Shown: positions 54,367 through 63,621, counted from the first letter of the stretch. The stretch: 64,000 nt of DNA from Bacillota bacterium (GCA_023459875.1 JAEWRY010000002.1:1-64000), one strand, 5' to 3'. Numbers and translations are program-made. The notes: generated by a model not told the origin, from the sequence alone.

Positions 54367-55269
54367 TTATCGGAAGAGCTTCTCTTCGGCCGCTTCGCAG
54401 GCGCCATAACGCTGCTCCGTGTCCCGCCACTCTTTTATTCCCATTGTGATAAAAAGGTCGCGGCTGTCGTGGGCGCCGGGGATGGCGTCCCAGCTTTGAC
54501 CGCTTTTTAGAATGCTCTCGCAGGCGCGGCGATACATCACGCTTGCGCAGTAGCACATCACATCGGGGTAAATGATGATCTTATATCCCATCTCCTCCGC
54601 CTCTTTCGCAGTGAGACGGGGGGTCTTGCCGCCGATGACCTGGTTTGTGAGAAGGGGCACTCCTTTAAAGGCTTCGGTGATCGTTCTGATCTCCTCAAGG
54701 GTCTGGGGGGCTTCGATGAACAGCACATCTGCGCCGGCGCTGAGATACATCTCGCCGCGGCGGAGTGCTTCGTCCAGATGATAGACGGCTCTGGCGTCGG
54801 TTCGGGCTACAATTACCGTATCCTTGTACATTTTTTCATTCTTCGCGGCTTTGATCTTTGCGGCGAATTCCCCGGCGGAAATACACTGTTTACCGTCGAG
54901 ATGGCCGCAGCGTTTAGGCGCGACCTGATCCTCAAATTGAACGGCGGCAACCCCTGCGCGCTCCAGGTCCCAAACGGTGCGGATCGTGTTAAGCGCATTG
55001 CCGTACCCGGTGTCTGCGTCGGATAGGATGGGAATGTTGGCCTTCACCGCGATCCGGCGGGCCACATCGGCCACATCGGAGCCGTTGGTGAGGCCGATAT
55101 CCGGTTCCCCCAGATAGCTGGCGGCAACGCCCGCTCCGGACACATAGCCGGCGGGAAAACCGGCCTGCTCCGCAACGCGGGCGGAAATTCCGTCAAAAAT
55201 GCCGGGAGCCAAGATGATTTCGGGTTTCTCCAGGAGCTTCCTGAGCGCCTGGCCTGGATTCTGCAGCAC
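54367..55269 (-). CDS. Isocitrate-lyase/PEP-mutase family lyase (dimethylmalate or methylisocitrate lyase-like), 300 aa
   Basis: A TIM-barrel of the PEP mutase/isocitrate lyase superfamily. Catalytic loop: APKRCGHLDGK (the K-R-C-G-H form with the active Cys). Metal site: LSDADTGYGNALN, and VQFEDQ. Also VARTDAR and ADVLFIEAPQTLEEI. Length (300 aa) fits methylisocitrate lyase PrpB and 2,3-dimethylmalate lyase. It splits a 2-hydroxy-3-alkyl dicarboxylate or tricarboxylate into pyruvate (or glyoxylate) and a shorter acid. Placed after a hydratase pair and a PrpF/Mii-like isomerase, dimethylmalate lyase as in Eubacterium barkeri nicotinate fermentation is a good match. PrpB is the alternative. Confidence 0.8.
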   Translation of the reverse strand: MLQNPGQALRKLLEKPEIILAPGIFDGISARVAEQAGFPAGYVSGAGVAASYLGEPDIGLTNGSDVADVARRIAVKANIPILSDADTGYGNALNTIRTVWDLERAGVAAVQFEDQVAPKRCGHLDGKQCISAGEFAAKIKAAKNEKMYKDTVIVARTDARAVYHLDEALRRGEMYLSAGADVLFIEAPQTLEEIRTITEAFKGVPLLTNQVIGGKTPRLTAKEAEEMGYKIIIYPDVMCYCASVMYRRACESILKSGQSWDAIPGAHDSRDLFITMGIKEWRDTEQRYGACEAAEEKLFR

Positions 55270-55283
55270 GGTCTTCTCTCCTG

Positions 55284-55784
55284 TTACTGTTTTTTTGGAA
55301 TATATCCTCTGGCAATCAGCGCGCCTTCGATCCCGCCGGCGGCGATGCTCTCCAGCATACTCTCGGACAGACGGCTGCCGTAACGGACCTCTCCGGTGCG
55401 CAGATTGCGGATGGAACCCTCGGCGTAGTCCACCTCGGCGATGTCGCCCTCCTCAAACAGTTCCGTTACGCCTTCAATGGCCATAGCTGCAAAGCCGTAG
55501 CCGATGCAGTTGCGGTAAAAGAGGCCGTTATAGCTCTCGGCCACCATACCGCTCAGGCCGAGACGCTTTAAAATCGCGGCGCCGGGACGGGAGGAACCGG
55601 TGCCGAAGTTCTTGCCGGCCAGAAGAATGTCGCCGGACCGAACCTGCTCGGCCCAGCCGGGACGGTTGTCGCTCATGCACAGCAGACACTGTGCCTCCGG
55701 GGAAGCGCCCAGAGCGTTGTGGGGAAAGATCAGGTCGGTGTTGATTTCATCCCCGAAAATCCATACTTTTCCGGTAATTTTCAT
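55284..55784 (-). CDS. Aconitase-family hydratase small subunit (LeuD/DmdB-like), 166 aa
   Basis: Swivel domain protein: KVWIFGDEINTDLIFPHNAL at the start and AGKNFGTGSSRPGAAILKRL at the active site. LeuD normally has GSSREHA; GSSRP with no following His points away from isopropylmalate and to a special substrate. ATG 55784 is chosen because GGGAGG lies 8 bp upstream. The gene lies 14 bp after the large subunit and 14 bp before the lyase gene. With the large subunit it would hydrate or dehydrate the substrate, for example dimethylmaleate to dimethylmalate. Confidence 0.85.
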   Translation of the reverse strand: MKITGKVWIFGDEINTDLIFPHNALGASPEAQCLLCMSDNRPGWAEQVRSGDILLAGKNFGTGSSRPGAAILKRLGLSGMVAESYNGLFYRNCIGYGFAAMAIEGVTELFEEGDIAEVDYAEGSIRNLRTGEVRYGSRLSESMLESIAAGGIEGALIARGYIPKKQ

Positions 55785-55798
55785 AGAGCTGTCCTCCC

Positions 55799-57055
55799 TC
55801 ACATTACGCTGCGCGGGTCAGTGATGACGCCCGTCAGCGCGGAAGCCGCCGCGGTGGTGGGGCCGCAGAGCATGACCTCGCTGTCGGCGGAGCCAAGGCG
55901 GCCCTTAAAGTTTCTGGTGGTGGTGGCAAGGCAGCGCTCGCCGGGGCCGATGAGGCCCATATGGCCGCCGTAGCAGCAGCCGCAGGTGGCGTTGGTGACG
56001 ATGCAGCCGGCCTCCACCATGGTTTCGACCAAGCCCATTTTGACAGCCTGCAGATAGATGCGCTGAGAAGCGGGGGTCACGATAAAGCGGACGCCGGGGG
56101 CCACATGCTTGCCCTTGACAATGGAGGCCACAAGCTCCAGATCCTCGATGCGGCCGTTGGAGCAGGAGCCGACAACGACCTGATTGACGGAAAGACCGGC
56201 AACCTCACCCACGGGGACGCAGTTGTTGGGGATGTAGTGGGGCTTTGCCACATAGGGGCAGAGCTTTGAGAGGTCGATATCGCGGATATCGGCATAAACC
56301 GCATCCTCATCCGGCTCCACGGGATTCATCTCCGTGTCCCCGCGCGCCCGGAGGAACTCCTCTAACCTTTCGTCGCAAGGGAAGATCGCAAACTCGGCAT
56401 TAATTTCGGCGCACATGGTGGAGATGCTCTGGCGCTGAGAAATGGTCAGGGAGGCAACGCCGTCGCCCCCGAATTCCACGCTGTGGCCGGTGATGTCGCC
56501 GTACACGCCTGCCATATACAGAAAAACATCTTTTCCGGTGCAGCCGAAGGGAAGCTTGCCATGCAGCCGGTAGAGAATGGTGGGAGACACCTGATACCAG
56601 GTGTCTCCGGTGCAGAAGGAGTAGGTGACGTCCGCGGGGCCAAAGCCCCGGGCGGCGCAGTTCATGGCCCCGGCCGCACAGGTGTGGGAATCGGCGCCGG
56701 CAAGCAATCTGCCCGGGGCGGCATAGCCGCGCTCCACCATTGCCTGGTGGATCACCGCGTGGTCACCCACATCGATAAAGTTTTTGATGCCGTGCTTCTT
56801 GCAGAAGTCCCGGGCGTAGATGGAACCGAGGGCATCCCGGGTGGTGGGAGAGGGGACGGCGTGATCAATGAGAACAACACAGCGCTCCGGATGATCCAGG
56901 TGAGTCACATCTTTATAGAGGTCCTGGCCATCCACATTAAAGAACATATCGTGGCAGACGGCCCAGTCCAGCTGGCAGGTTACGGTATCGCCCGGCTTGA
57001 CGGAGGAGAGTCCCGCGTGCTTTGCCAGGATTTTTTCAGACATTGTCATTCCCAT
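55799..57055 (-). CDS. Aconitase-family hydratase large subunit (LeuC/DmdA-like), 418 aa
   Basis: Catalytic subunit with a [4Fe-4S] cluster. Cluster Cys are in VVGSCSNGRIEDL and ATCGCCYGGHMG. Other family marks are DHAVPSPTTRDALG, GADSHTCAAGAMNCAARGFG and GKLPFGCTGKDVFLYMAG. Length fits the LeuC/HacA branch (about 420 aa). Start ATG 57055 has GAGGAA 7 bp upstream; an in-frame ORF further back is antisense-like and overlaps prpF. Works with the small subunit as an Fe-S hydratase. The cluster must be kept intact, which suits an anaerobe. By context it may be dimethylmaleate hydratase or an aconitase-like step of a methylcitrate-type route. Confidence 0.87.
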   Translation of the reverse strand: MGMTMSEKILAKHAGLSSVKPGDTVTCQLDWAVCHDMFFNVDGQDLYKDVTHLDHPERCVVLIDHAVPSPTTRDALGSIYARDFCKKHGIKNFIDVGDHAVIHQAMVERGYAAPGRLLAGADSHTCAAGAMNCAARGFGPADVTYSFCTGDTWYQVSPTILYRLHGKLPFGCTGKDVFLYMAGVYGDITGHSVEFGGDGVASLTISQRQSISTMCAEINAEFAIFPCDERLEEFLRARGDTEMNPVEPDEDAVYADIRDIDLSKLCPYVAKPHYIPNNCVPVGEVAGLSVNQVVVGSCSNGRIEDLELVASIVKGKHVAPGVRFIVTPASQRIYLQAVKMGLVETMVEAGCIVTNATCGCCYGGHMGLIGPGERCLATTTRNFKGRLGSADSEVMLCGPTTAAASALTGVITDPRSVM

Positions 57056-57059
57056 TTGA

Positions 57060-58205
57060 TTATTCCTCTTCAAAAAAACGGTTGGGCACATAGCAGTAGC
57101 CTTCCATAATGCGGCGTGCCGTGCGCGCGTAGGTGACGCGGGTGATGACTGGGGAGCCGCTGCCCATGTCGCAGACTGCCTGCGCATCCATGATGCCGCC
57201 GGGATGACCGATTCTGATTTCGGCGGTATCCTTCTTTCCGCGGGCCTCGTAGACGATGGTCCCGGGGATGACGGAGGCTGCGCCGGTGCAGCAGGCGATG
57301 CTGCCGGAGTAGGTCTGGTGGATAGCGCCCAGCATATACAGACGGGCCAGAAAATCCGACTCCTCGGCCTTGATGGTCTCCTTGGTGAGGTGGTTGGTGT
57401 AATCCTTGGGCTTGGTGACAAAGGCCACGAAGGGAACGGCATCCTGCTCATCGTAGGGCTTATCCAAAATATGAAAAACTTCTTTTCGAATCAGCTCCAG
57501 TTCCTTCAGCTTGCCCTGGGCAAAGTCGGAACTCCTCACTTCGTCGCCGCGAAGGCCCAGATCCTCTGCCCGAATAAAGAAACAGGGGTTGACCGCGTCC
57601 ACCAGAGTACCCTCAATGCGGCCCACGCCGGGGACGTGGATGGTGTCCCTCACATTGCCGGTGGGTAAAAGGCCCTTGCCGAAGGAACCGATGGTCCCCA
57701 CCATGTCGATGTTCAGCTTCCCGCCGGTTCCGGGAACGCCGGGAACCACATAATCGCCCTCAATGGAGGGGGCGCCGTTCTCAACCGGAACTTCCACCGT
57801 GAAAATCTGCGCCGTGTTCTTGTTGTATACGCGCACGGTGGTGATAGGCTCTACCGCGCGAACCAGACCCTCCTCAATGGCGAAAGGGCCAACGCCTGCG
57901 GAAATGTTGCCGCAGAGACCGGAGTAGGAGATGTAGGGGGTGTTGATGGAGACCTGACCGAAGGTATAGTCCACATCCGCCTCGGGGACGCTGGGGGGAC
58001 CGACAATGGCGAGCTTGCTGGTCAGCATCTCCGCGCCGCCCAGACCGTCGATCTGGCGGGGATCGGGGCTGCCGAACATGGCGAGGATTACCCTGTCTCT
58101 GGTCTTTGGGTCCTGTGGCAGATCGTTTTCGTGAAGGAACAGGCCCTTACTGGTGCCTCCACGATAAATTGCAGTGCGCACGAGGGTTACTTGATTACGG
58201 TTCAT
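57060..58205 (-). CDS. PrpF/methylitaconate isomerase family protein, 381 aa
   Basis: Two-domain epimerase-fold protein of the PrpF family. Marks: TAIYRGGTSKGLFLHENDLP at the N-terminus, YSGLCGNISAGVGPFAIEEG (with the catalytic Cys) and the C-terminal VIPGTIVYEARGK and IRIGHPGGIMDA. It moves a double bond: trans- to cis-2-methylaconitate (PrpF) or 3-methylitaconate to dimethylmaleate (Mii). It lies 4 bp upstream of the hydratase large subunit gene, in the same order as in nicotinate fermenters (Mii, DmdA, DmdB, Dml), which makes Mii a good hypothesis. No methyleneglutarate mutase gene is seen in the window. Confidence 0.87.
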   Translation of the reverse strand: MNRNQVTLVRTAIYRGGTSKGLFLHENDLPQDPKTRDRVILAMFGSPDPRQIDGLGGAEMLTSKLAIVGPPSVPEADVDYTFGQVSINTPYISYSGLCGNISAGVGPFAIEEGLVRAVEPITTVRVYNKNTAQIFTVEVPVENGAPSIEGDYVVPGVPGTGGKLNIDMVGTIGSFGKGLLPTGNVRDTIHVPGVGRIEGTLVDAVNPCFFIRAEDLGLRGDEVRSSDFAQGKLKELELIRKEVFHILDKPYDEQDAVPFVAFVTKPKDYTNHLTKETIKAEESDFLARLYMLGAIHQTYSGSIACCTGAASVIPGTIVYEARGKKDTAEIRIGHPGGIMDAQAVCDMGSGSPVITRVTYARTARRIMEGYCYVPNRFFEEE

Positions 58206-58306
58206 ATAAACATTCCTTTCCTCCGCGGCTGAAGGGAACTGACGGGACGCCTTTGCCGCGGAAAATAAAATAGTCTGATCAAACTGGATCGGGTGAAACG
58301 GGCGAA

Positions 58307-59737
58307 TCAGTACAGGCAGCTGATTAACTCGTCAATGCTTTCCAGCTCATCCATGTGACTTACCAGTTGGGTCACGCGCTCGGCCTTCACGGAGCCGATG
58401 GTGTTGGCGGCGTTCCGGTGAAATTTTTCGGTAATCTCGGCAGCGGAGGCGGGATATTCGGGGTCGCCTTTGGGATACTCGACCTCGCCCACATAGGTGG
58501 TACCATCCTCCATGGTGACGGTGACGCGAGCGGGATACTTGCTGGGGTAGACGGCTTCAAATTCAGGGCTGATTTCCCAGGTGATCAGATCGCACAGATG
58601 CGCCAGACGCTCGTCCCGGATCGCCTCTTCCGTGAAGGACTCCGGAATCACACGACCCTTTACCAGACCGCATGCAATTTCGTAGAACAGGGAAAACTGA
58701 GCGTTGACAACATTTTTTGGGTGGCGCTTCACCTCCACGGGGTTGCAGAGCTTGGCATCGGTGAAGCGGTTGCACTCGGCGTGGATGGCCTTAACTTTGG
58801 TCCAGTCAAAACCGGGCTTGTTGTGGATTTCAATGGCGCAGTCGCAGAAATTATTGGTGAAGCGACAGCAGGAGTGGAGTTTGATGGAATTATCCGCCAT
58901 TTCCCACTTTGTTCCGAAGTTCTCCACCAGCTTGCTGCCGTCCTGAATTCCATTGGGAAGCGCGATTTCATAACCGGAGGAGCCGCCCTTGAAAGAGAAA
59001 CAGTTGAGCCAGCCGTCCTTGTCCTCATAGACGGCGGCGGGGGCAAAGTAGCCTGCTTGGCCCATCTTGGCACATAGTACGCCATTCATAGCGGACTGAC
59101 CGGCGTGAAAACGCTTGGTCCATGAGCCGTTGCTGTTGAAGGCACCCAGACCGCCTGCGGCAGAGCCTGCAACACCCAGTGCATCCACGGTCTGCTGCAC
59201 ATCCAGGTCCATAATCTTGGCGGCACCGGCAGCGGCGCCCATCACGCCGCAGGTGCCGGTGAGATGCCAGCCTGCGTAGTAGGAGGTGCCCATAAATGCC
59301 TCTCCGGAGCGAATGGTGACATCGGAGCCGATCATGTAAGCCAACAGTACATCAGCGCCGCTCTTGCCGTACTTCTCGGCCAGCGCCATAACCGCGGGCA
59401 GAACCGCCACGGAGGCGTGCTGCGTGCCTTCGCGGTGGTCGTCGTCATAGTCCTGGCTGTGGCCTGCGGTGCCGTTGACCAGCGCGGCCATCATGGGATT
59501 TGTCTTTGCTCCGGTGCCGAAAATGGTGCAGCTGCCTCCGTCCGCAATGTCCCTCACCGCGCTGCGGATCACCCTTGCGTTGACGATCTGGCTTCCGGAC
59601 AGAATGCAGCCCAGACAGTCCAGCATAAAGAGCTTGGCGTTATCAACGGTTCGCGCGTCGATATCGGCAAGGGTCAATTTTGTGCTGGTTTCGGCAATTC
59701 TTTGGGAATATGTTTTTTCACTGCTAATAATAACCAA
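58307..59737 (-). CDS. MmgE/PrpD-family protein 1, 476 aa
   Basis: Full-length MmgE/PrpD protein, a dehydratase/isomerase family that includes 2-methylcitrate dehydratase. Typical parts are NAKLFMLDCLGCILSGSQI, MMAALVNGTAGHSQDYDDDH, GWHLTGTCGVMGAAAGAAKI, GAFNSNGSWTKRFHAGQSA and KLHSCCRFTNNFCD. The start is uncertain: the track of codons allows TTG 59737 directly after AAAGG, or a nearby non-ATG start; there is no in-frame ATG before residue 38. It heads the operon PrpD1-PrpF-hydratase-lyase-DASS. It may dehydrate a citrate- or malate-like acid. A second member lies at 61410, only about 28 percent alike at a glance. Confidence 0.85.
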   Translation of the reverse strand: MVIISSEKTYSQRIAETSTKLTLADIDARTVDNAKLFMLDCLGCILSGSQIVNARVIRSAVRDIADGGSCTIFGTGAKTNPMMAALVNGTAGHSQDYDDDHREGTQHASVAVLPAVMALAEKYGKSGADVLLAYMIGSDVTIRSGEAFMGTSYYAGWHLTGTCGVMGAAAGAAKIMDLDVQQTVDALGVAGSAAGGLGAFNSNGSWTKRFHAGQSAMNGVLCAKMGQAGYFAPAAVYEDKDGWLNCFSFKGGSSGYEIALPNGIQDGSKLVENFGTKWEMADNSIKLHSCCRFTNNFCDCAIEIHNKPGFDWTKVKAIHAECNRFTDAKLCNPVEVKRHPKNVVNAQFSLFYEIACGLVKGRVIPESFTEEAIRDERLAHLCDLITWEISPEFEAVYPSKYPARVTVTMEDGTTYVGEVEYPKGDPEYPASAAEITEKFHRNAANTIGSVKAERVTQLVSHMDELESIDELISCLY

Positions 59738-60087
59738 CCTTTCATGATTCCGTTTGCCGGCGGTTTTCCGAGATACCTGTTTTTAATGTCGGCGCTTATA
59801 AAACTTATCATTGCGGATATTCGCCAAAATACTGTCGTTATCCGCTTTCCTGCACCTAAGGCCTGCTTTCACGAGGAAAAATACAGGGTCAGACAATTAT
59901 AATCTTCCAATGTGTCATTTACTTTTTATTATAAATAAGCTGAAAAATCAAATAGTTCTTATTCATATATATACAACTTTTGGTTAAGACAGAGAGACGG
60001 AAGATGTTCCTGTTGGGGGAGCCGCGCGCAAAAGAAAATGCCGCCCGGAGAGCCGGAAAAGCTCTCTGGGCAGCACTTTGCTTCAAA
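59738..60087. other. Upstream region of the minus-strand carboxylate operon
   Basis: Must contain the promoter of the PrpD1 operon; AT-rich sequence at 59920-59990 could hold it, but no clear -35/-10 pair was assigned. The LysR terminator (60040-60074) is at the far end. Confidence 0.4.
60040..60074 (-). terminator. Terminator after the LysR gene
   Basis: GCCGCCCGGAGAGC and GCTCTCTGGGCAGC pair with two wobble or mismatch positions around 7 bases, then CATTTTCTTTTG on the minus strand. Confidence 0.6.
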
Positions 60088-61041
60088 TCATTGGGGAAGA
60101 AGTCTGGGGGACAGCGTACGCAGATCCGCATTGCCGCTGGTCACGAGAGAATGAAAATAATTCTGAATGAAGGAGATGACGGTGCTTACAGCCAGAGTAA
60201 GCACATTATTGGGGGAAATGAGGACAAGCTCCCATGGGAGCGCCGGCGAAAGCGGACGGTGTGTCAACTCCGGGGGCAGGGACTGCAGAAAGATATCGGG
60301 AAGTACGGTGAGTCCGATGCCGGCGCGGGTGAGTTCCAGTAGGAAGTGAATCTGGCTGCAGGAGCACATAATGATCGGAGTCACCGAATTTTCCCGGCAG
60401 AGGCCGAGAAACGACTTTTGTACCTGAGAGGACTCCCCCGGCGTGAGAATATCCAGACCGTTCAGATCACTTACATGGATGACGCTCTTTTCAGCAAGAG
60501 GATGACTGCGGGGGAGAACAATGTGGTAGGAGGAATTCAGCAGGGTGTAAGTGCTGAAACTGTCCTTGACCTCCGCTGGAACCGGGCAGATGGCGGTTCC
60601 GAAATCAACCTTGTGCGAGAGCACCGACTGGATCGCGTCGCTGGTATCTTCTTCTCTGGCAAAGACCTTGATGGACGGGTATTTCTCCCGGAGCTTGACG
60701 ATGAGGTCAGGGAAAAACATATCCAGGACGACTCCGGACACGCTCATCCTGACTGTGCCGCTGTAAGGCGAGCAGACTCTGGAATCCACATCGTACAGGA
60801 AATCGTCATAGAGCTTCAGAAAATAGACTGATGTCTCATAGAAATATTTTCCCGCATCGGTCAGCTCAAACCCCTTGGGGTATCTTCTGAGGAGTTCGGT
60901 TCCGAGATAGTCCTCCAGCAGCATGATGCTTTTGGAAAGGGCGGGCTGCGAAATGTGAAGCTGTACGGCGGCTTTATTGAATTTCTTGCACTCCACAAGG
61001 GTTACATAGTACCGGATAAAGAAAATGTTGATGTCTTTCAT
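60088..61041 (-). CDS. LysR-family transcriptional regulator, 317 aa
   Basis: Residues 1-60 form the LysR helix-turn-helix: NIFFIRYYVTLVECKKFNKA, then QLHISQPALSKSIMLLEDYLG. Residues about 90-300 are the periplasmic-binding-like effector domain (KVDFGTAICPVPAE, SYHIVLPRSHPLAE, LTRAGIGLTVLPDIF). ATG 61041 has GGGGAGA 7 bp upstream; an in-frame start at 61101 gives a non-homologous leader. It lies between the minus-strand PrpD1 operon and the plus-strand PrpD2 operon, and probably controls one or both in response to a carboxylic acid. Confidence 0.88.
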   Translation of the reverse strand: MKDINIFFIRYYVTLVECKKFNKAAVQLHISQPALSKSIMLLEDYLGTELLRRYPKGFELTDAGKYFYETSVYFLKLYDDFLYDVDSRVCSPYSGTVRMSVSGVVLDMFFPDLIVKLREKYPSIKVFAREEDTSDAIQSVLSHKVDFGTAICPVPAEVKDSFSTYTLLNSSYHIVLPRSHPLAEKSVIHVSDLNGLDILTPGESSQVQKSFLGLCRENSVTPIIMCSCSQIHFLLELTRAGIGLTVLPDIFLQSLPPELTHRPLSPALPWELVLISPNNVLTLAVSTVISFIQNYFHSLVTSGNADLRTLSPRLLPQ

Positions 61042-61249
61042 CGTGCAGTCTCCCCTACGCGCAATGGGCAGGAAGGAGGTCCGGAACAGCGTATGAAGCA
61101 CTCCTTCGTGGTTTATACATTATTAATATAATAATTGACCATATTATATCAGGTTCCTCCAAAGTGTCAAGGTACAGAAGCCTTTCCGGAAGAACGTCGA
61201 AAAAAATTCATAAATAACGAAAAGTAATGCAAGATATCCTTTTTTGTAT

Positions 61250-61277
61250 TTTACATTTCCACAGTGGAGACTGTAAA
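61250..61277. promoter_or_regulatory. Candidate LysR binding site
   Basis: TTTACA ... TGTAAA encloses an inner TCCAC-A-GTGGA repeat. It lies in the divergent gap between lysR and PrpD2, 133 bp upstream of the PrpD2 start. No clear -35/-10 was assigned. Confidence 0.4.
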
Positions 61278-61409
61278 CTGTAATCGTCGTTAGGGTGGAG
61301 TTGATGAGCACCGCAGTTTTGCTTTACTTCGTGGTGGGGACAATGCTCTGCTATTTAAACTCATAAAAGCGACAAAAAACATAGAGATCAAATCAAGGGG
61401 AGTTTACAC

Positions 61410-62771
61410 ATGAGCAAGTATGAGCAGGCTATGCCAAACACGAAAACAATTATCGATTTTATTTGCGACACCAAGTATGAAAACATCCCTGAAGAGGTTA
61501 TCGAAAATGCAAAGGGCCGCATCCTCGACTGCATTGGTGTGGCATACAGCGGCGGCACCGAGTCCGTAGGCAAGGTGACCAAGGACTTCATCCGCTCTTA
61601 CGGCACCGGCAAACCCGAGGCCACCATCGTCGGCGCCAACATGAAGACCGACGTCATGAACGCCTCTTTCGCCAACGGCATCCTGATGGACGCCATCGAC
61701 TACAATGACCATTTCCTGCTTTCCCACCCCAGCGTCGGCGTTGTCCCCGCCCTTTTGCCCGTGGCCGAGATGGTGGGTGCCAGCGGCAAGGAGATCCTGA
61801 CCGCTTTCGTGGTGGGCATCGAGGTCTATACAAAAATCAACCAGGCCATGACCACCGAGCCTTGGTACCACGGCTTCCACGCCACCGGCATCTGGACCAC
61901 CTGCGGTGCCGTCGCTGTGGCCGGCAAGCTGCTAAAACTGGACAAGGATCAGATGCTGATGGCATGGGGCCTTGCCTGCTCCACCTTCAGCGGCCTGAAG
62001 AGAAACGTCGGCGTTCACGCCAAGCCCTTCCATGTGGGCCGTTCCATTGAGGGCGGCGTGAGAAGCGCTCTGCTGGCCAGCCTGGGCTTCACCTCCCATG
62101 TGGACGCTTTTGAAGGCAAAGAGGGCTTTATGGATGTGTTCTGCACGAATCCTCACTATGAGTACATTCAGGAACTGGGCAAACTCTGGGATTTGAAGGA
62201 GCACCCCACCTGCATCAAGCCCCATCCGTCCTGCGGCACCACTCATGCCCCCATGAGCGGCATGATGGAGATCGTCAAGAAGTACGACTTCAAGGAGGAG
62301 GATGTGGAGCGCATTGACGTGGGCATGACCTCCGGCGGCAGCTTCAAGATGTTTTTCCCCGATCCCAAGGACATCTACGAGGCAAAGTTCAGCATTCACT
62401 TCTGCGTCGCACTGGTACTCCACTATAAGGACTGGGGTCTGCGCTACCACACCGAAGCGGTGGTAAACGATCCTGCCATGCGCAAGCTGTATCCCCTGGT
62501 CAACCACTACCTGGACGAGGATCTGGATAAGCAGGTGGGCAAAGACTTCGCCGACTATCACGCAATCGTAACCGTTGTGCTCAAAGACGGCACCCAGTAC
62601 CGCGTCCACGCCCATCCCCCGGTGCTGAACTACGACCAGATTAAGGAAAAATTCTACGACAGCACCTGCAACTACGATCTGATCACCCGGGAGCACAGCG
62701 ACAAGATTGTAGACATGATCAAGGACCTTGAGAACTACGAGATTAAGGACCTGATCAGCCTGATTTCCTGA
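61410..62771 (+). CDS. MmgE/PrpD-family protein 2, 453 aa
   Basis: Second MmgE/PrpD protein of the island: NTKTIIDFICDTKYENIPEE, then AKGRILDCIGVAYSGGTES, the active-site-like SFANGILMDAIDYNDHF, and GFHATGIWTTCGAVAVAGKL, NVGVHAKPFHVGRS and KPHPSCGTTHAPM. The motif set agrees with the 476-aa paralog but HSQDYDDDH is replaced by DAIDYNDHF. AAGGGGAG precedes ATG 61410. It starts a plus-strand operon with an MBL hydrolase and a TRAP binding protein. The same fold is used by 2-methylcitrate dehydratase, iminodisuccinate epimerase and cis-aconitate decarboxylase, so the reaction is open. Confidence 0.87.
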   Translation: MSKYEQAMPNTKTIIDFICDTKYENIPEEVIENAKGRILDCIGVAYSGGTESVGKVTKDFIRSYGTGKPEATIVGANMKTDVMNASFANGILMDAIDYNDHFLLSHPSVGVVPALLPVAEMVGASGKEILTAFVVGIEVYTKINQAMTTEPWYHGFHATGIWTTCGAVAVAGKLLKLDKDQMLMAWGLACSTFSGLKRNVGVHAKPFHVGRSIEGGVRSALLASLGFTSHVDAFEGKEGFMDVFCTNPHYEYIQELGKLWDLKEHPTCIKPHPSCGTTHAPMSGMMEIVKKYDFKEEDVERIDVGMTSGGSFKMFFPDPKDIYEAKFSIHFCVALVLHYKDWGLRYHTEAVVNDPAMRKLYPLVNHYLDEDLDKQVGKDFADYHAIVTVVLKDGTQYRVHAHPPVLNYDQIKEKFYDSTCNYDLITREHSDKIVDMIKDLENYEIKDLISLIS

Positions 62772-62799
62772 TTTTGGGTCGGAATACGAGGGATGCATA

Positions 62800-63477
62800 A
62801 TGGCTAACTTTAAGATCTATCCACTTCATCTGGGACGTGTCATCCGAAATGAAGAAAGCCCGGTCGTGGCCTTTTACCTGACGGATGGGAAAAACCATGT
62901 CATGGTCGACACCGGCGGAACCCCTGCGGATGGCGTTTCCAAGATGCCCTACTATCAGGACCCCGGACAAACCATAGAAGAAAAGCTGGTGGAACTGAAT
63001 ATCGATCCCGCCGCGGTCAATATTGTAATTAATTCTCACCTACATTGGGATCATATGTCCAACAACCACCTTTTCCCCAACGCAAAGTTTTATGTGCAGA
63101 GAGCCGAATATCTCTATGCCTGCGCACCTGTTCCCACTCAGAAATGGGGCTTCGATCTGGAGAGGATCATCAGTACGGATTGGACCCTTTTAGATGGGGA
63201 CGAGGAGATTACCGAAGGGCTCTCGGTTCTGCTCGTAGGTGGACACACTCCCGGTTCTCAGTGTATTCTTGTAGATACCGAAAAAGGAAAGTGTGCGTTG
63301 ACCTGTGATTTCATTACGAAATATGCTCAATGGGAGCATGACCCTAAAGTGGCTGGCGACGTATATACCGATATCATCCAGTATTATCAGGGACTCAAGA
63401 AACTGGAGAAGGCATGCAACTACATCATTCCCGGCCACAACTACGATGTCCTGAAGCATAAAGTTCTTCCCTGCTGA
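62800..63477 (+). CDS. Cytosolic metallo-beta-lactamase-fold hydrolase, 225 aa
   Basis: MBL-fold enzyme of the AttM/AiiA lactonase-like branch, without signal peptide. Metal motif NSHLHWDHMSNNH (HxHxDH), then His in LVGGHTPGSQ, Asp in ALTCDFITKY and the last His in IIPGHNYDVL. It starts 28 bp after PrpD2 and is followed by a TRAP binding-protein gene. A hydrolase in a carboxylate operon might open a lactone or anhydride form of the substrate, or hydrolyse a thioester; this is inference. It is related to, but shorter than, the exported enzyme at 16426-17322. Confidence 0.85.
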   Translation: MANFKIYPLHLGRVIRNEESPVVAFYLTDGKNHVMVDTGGTPADGVSKMPYYQDPGQTIEEKLVELNIDPAAVNIVINSHLHWDHMSNNHLFPNAKFYVQRAEYLYACAPVPTQKWGFDLERIISTDWTLLDGDEEITEGLSVLLVGGHTPGSQCILVDTEKGKCALTCDFITKYAQWEHDPKVAGDVYTDIIQYYQGLKKLEKACNYIIPGHNYDVLKHKVLPC

Positions 63478-63621
63478 TCCGTGCAAACTTTCGGGCCGTT
63501 TTGAGTGAAGGCCCGGTTGGAGGGGAAAAATGTGCTCAGTTCATGGCAAAAAAAGAGGAGGGGGAAACTTTTTTAACTGCGTCAGAGGTCCTTTTATTAA
63601 AAAAATGAAGGAGAATATTTT

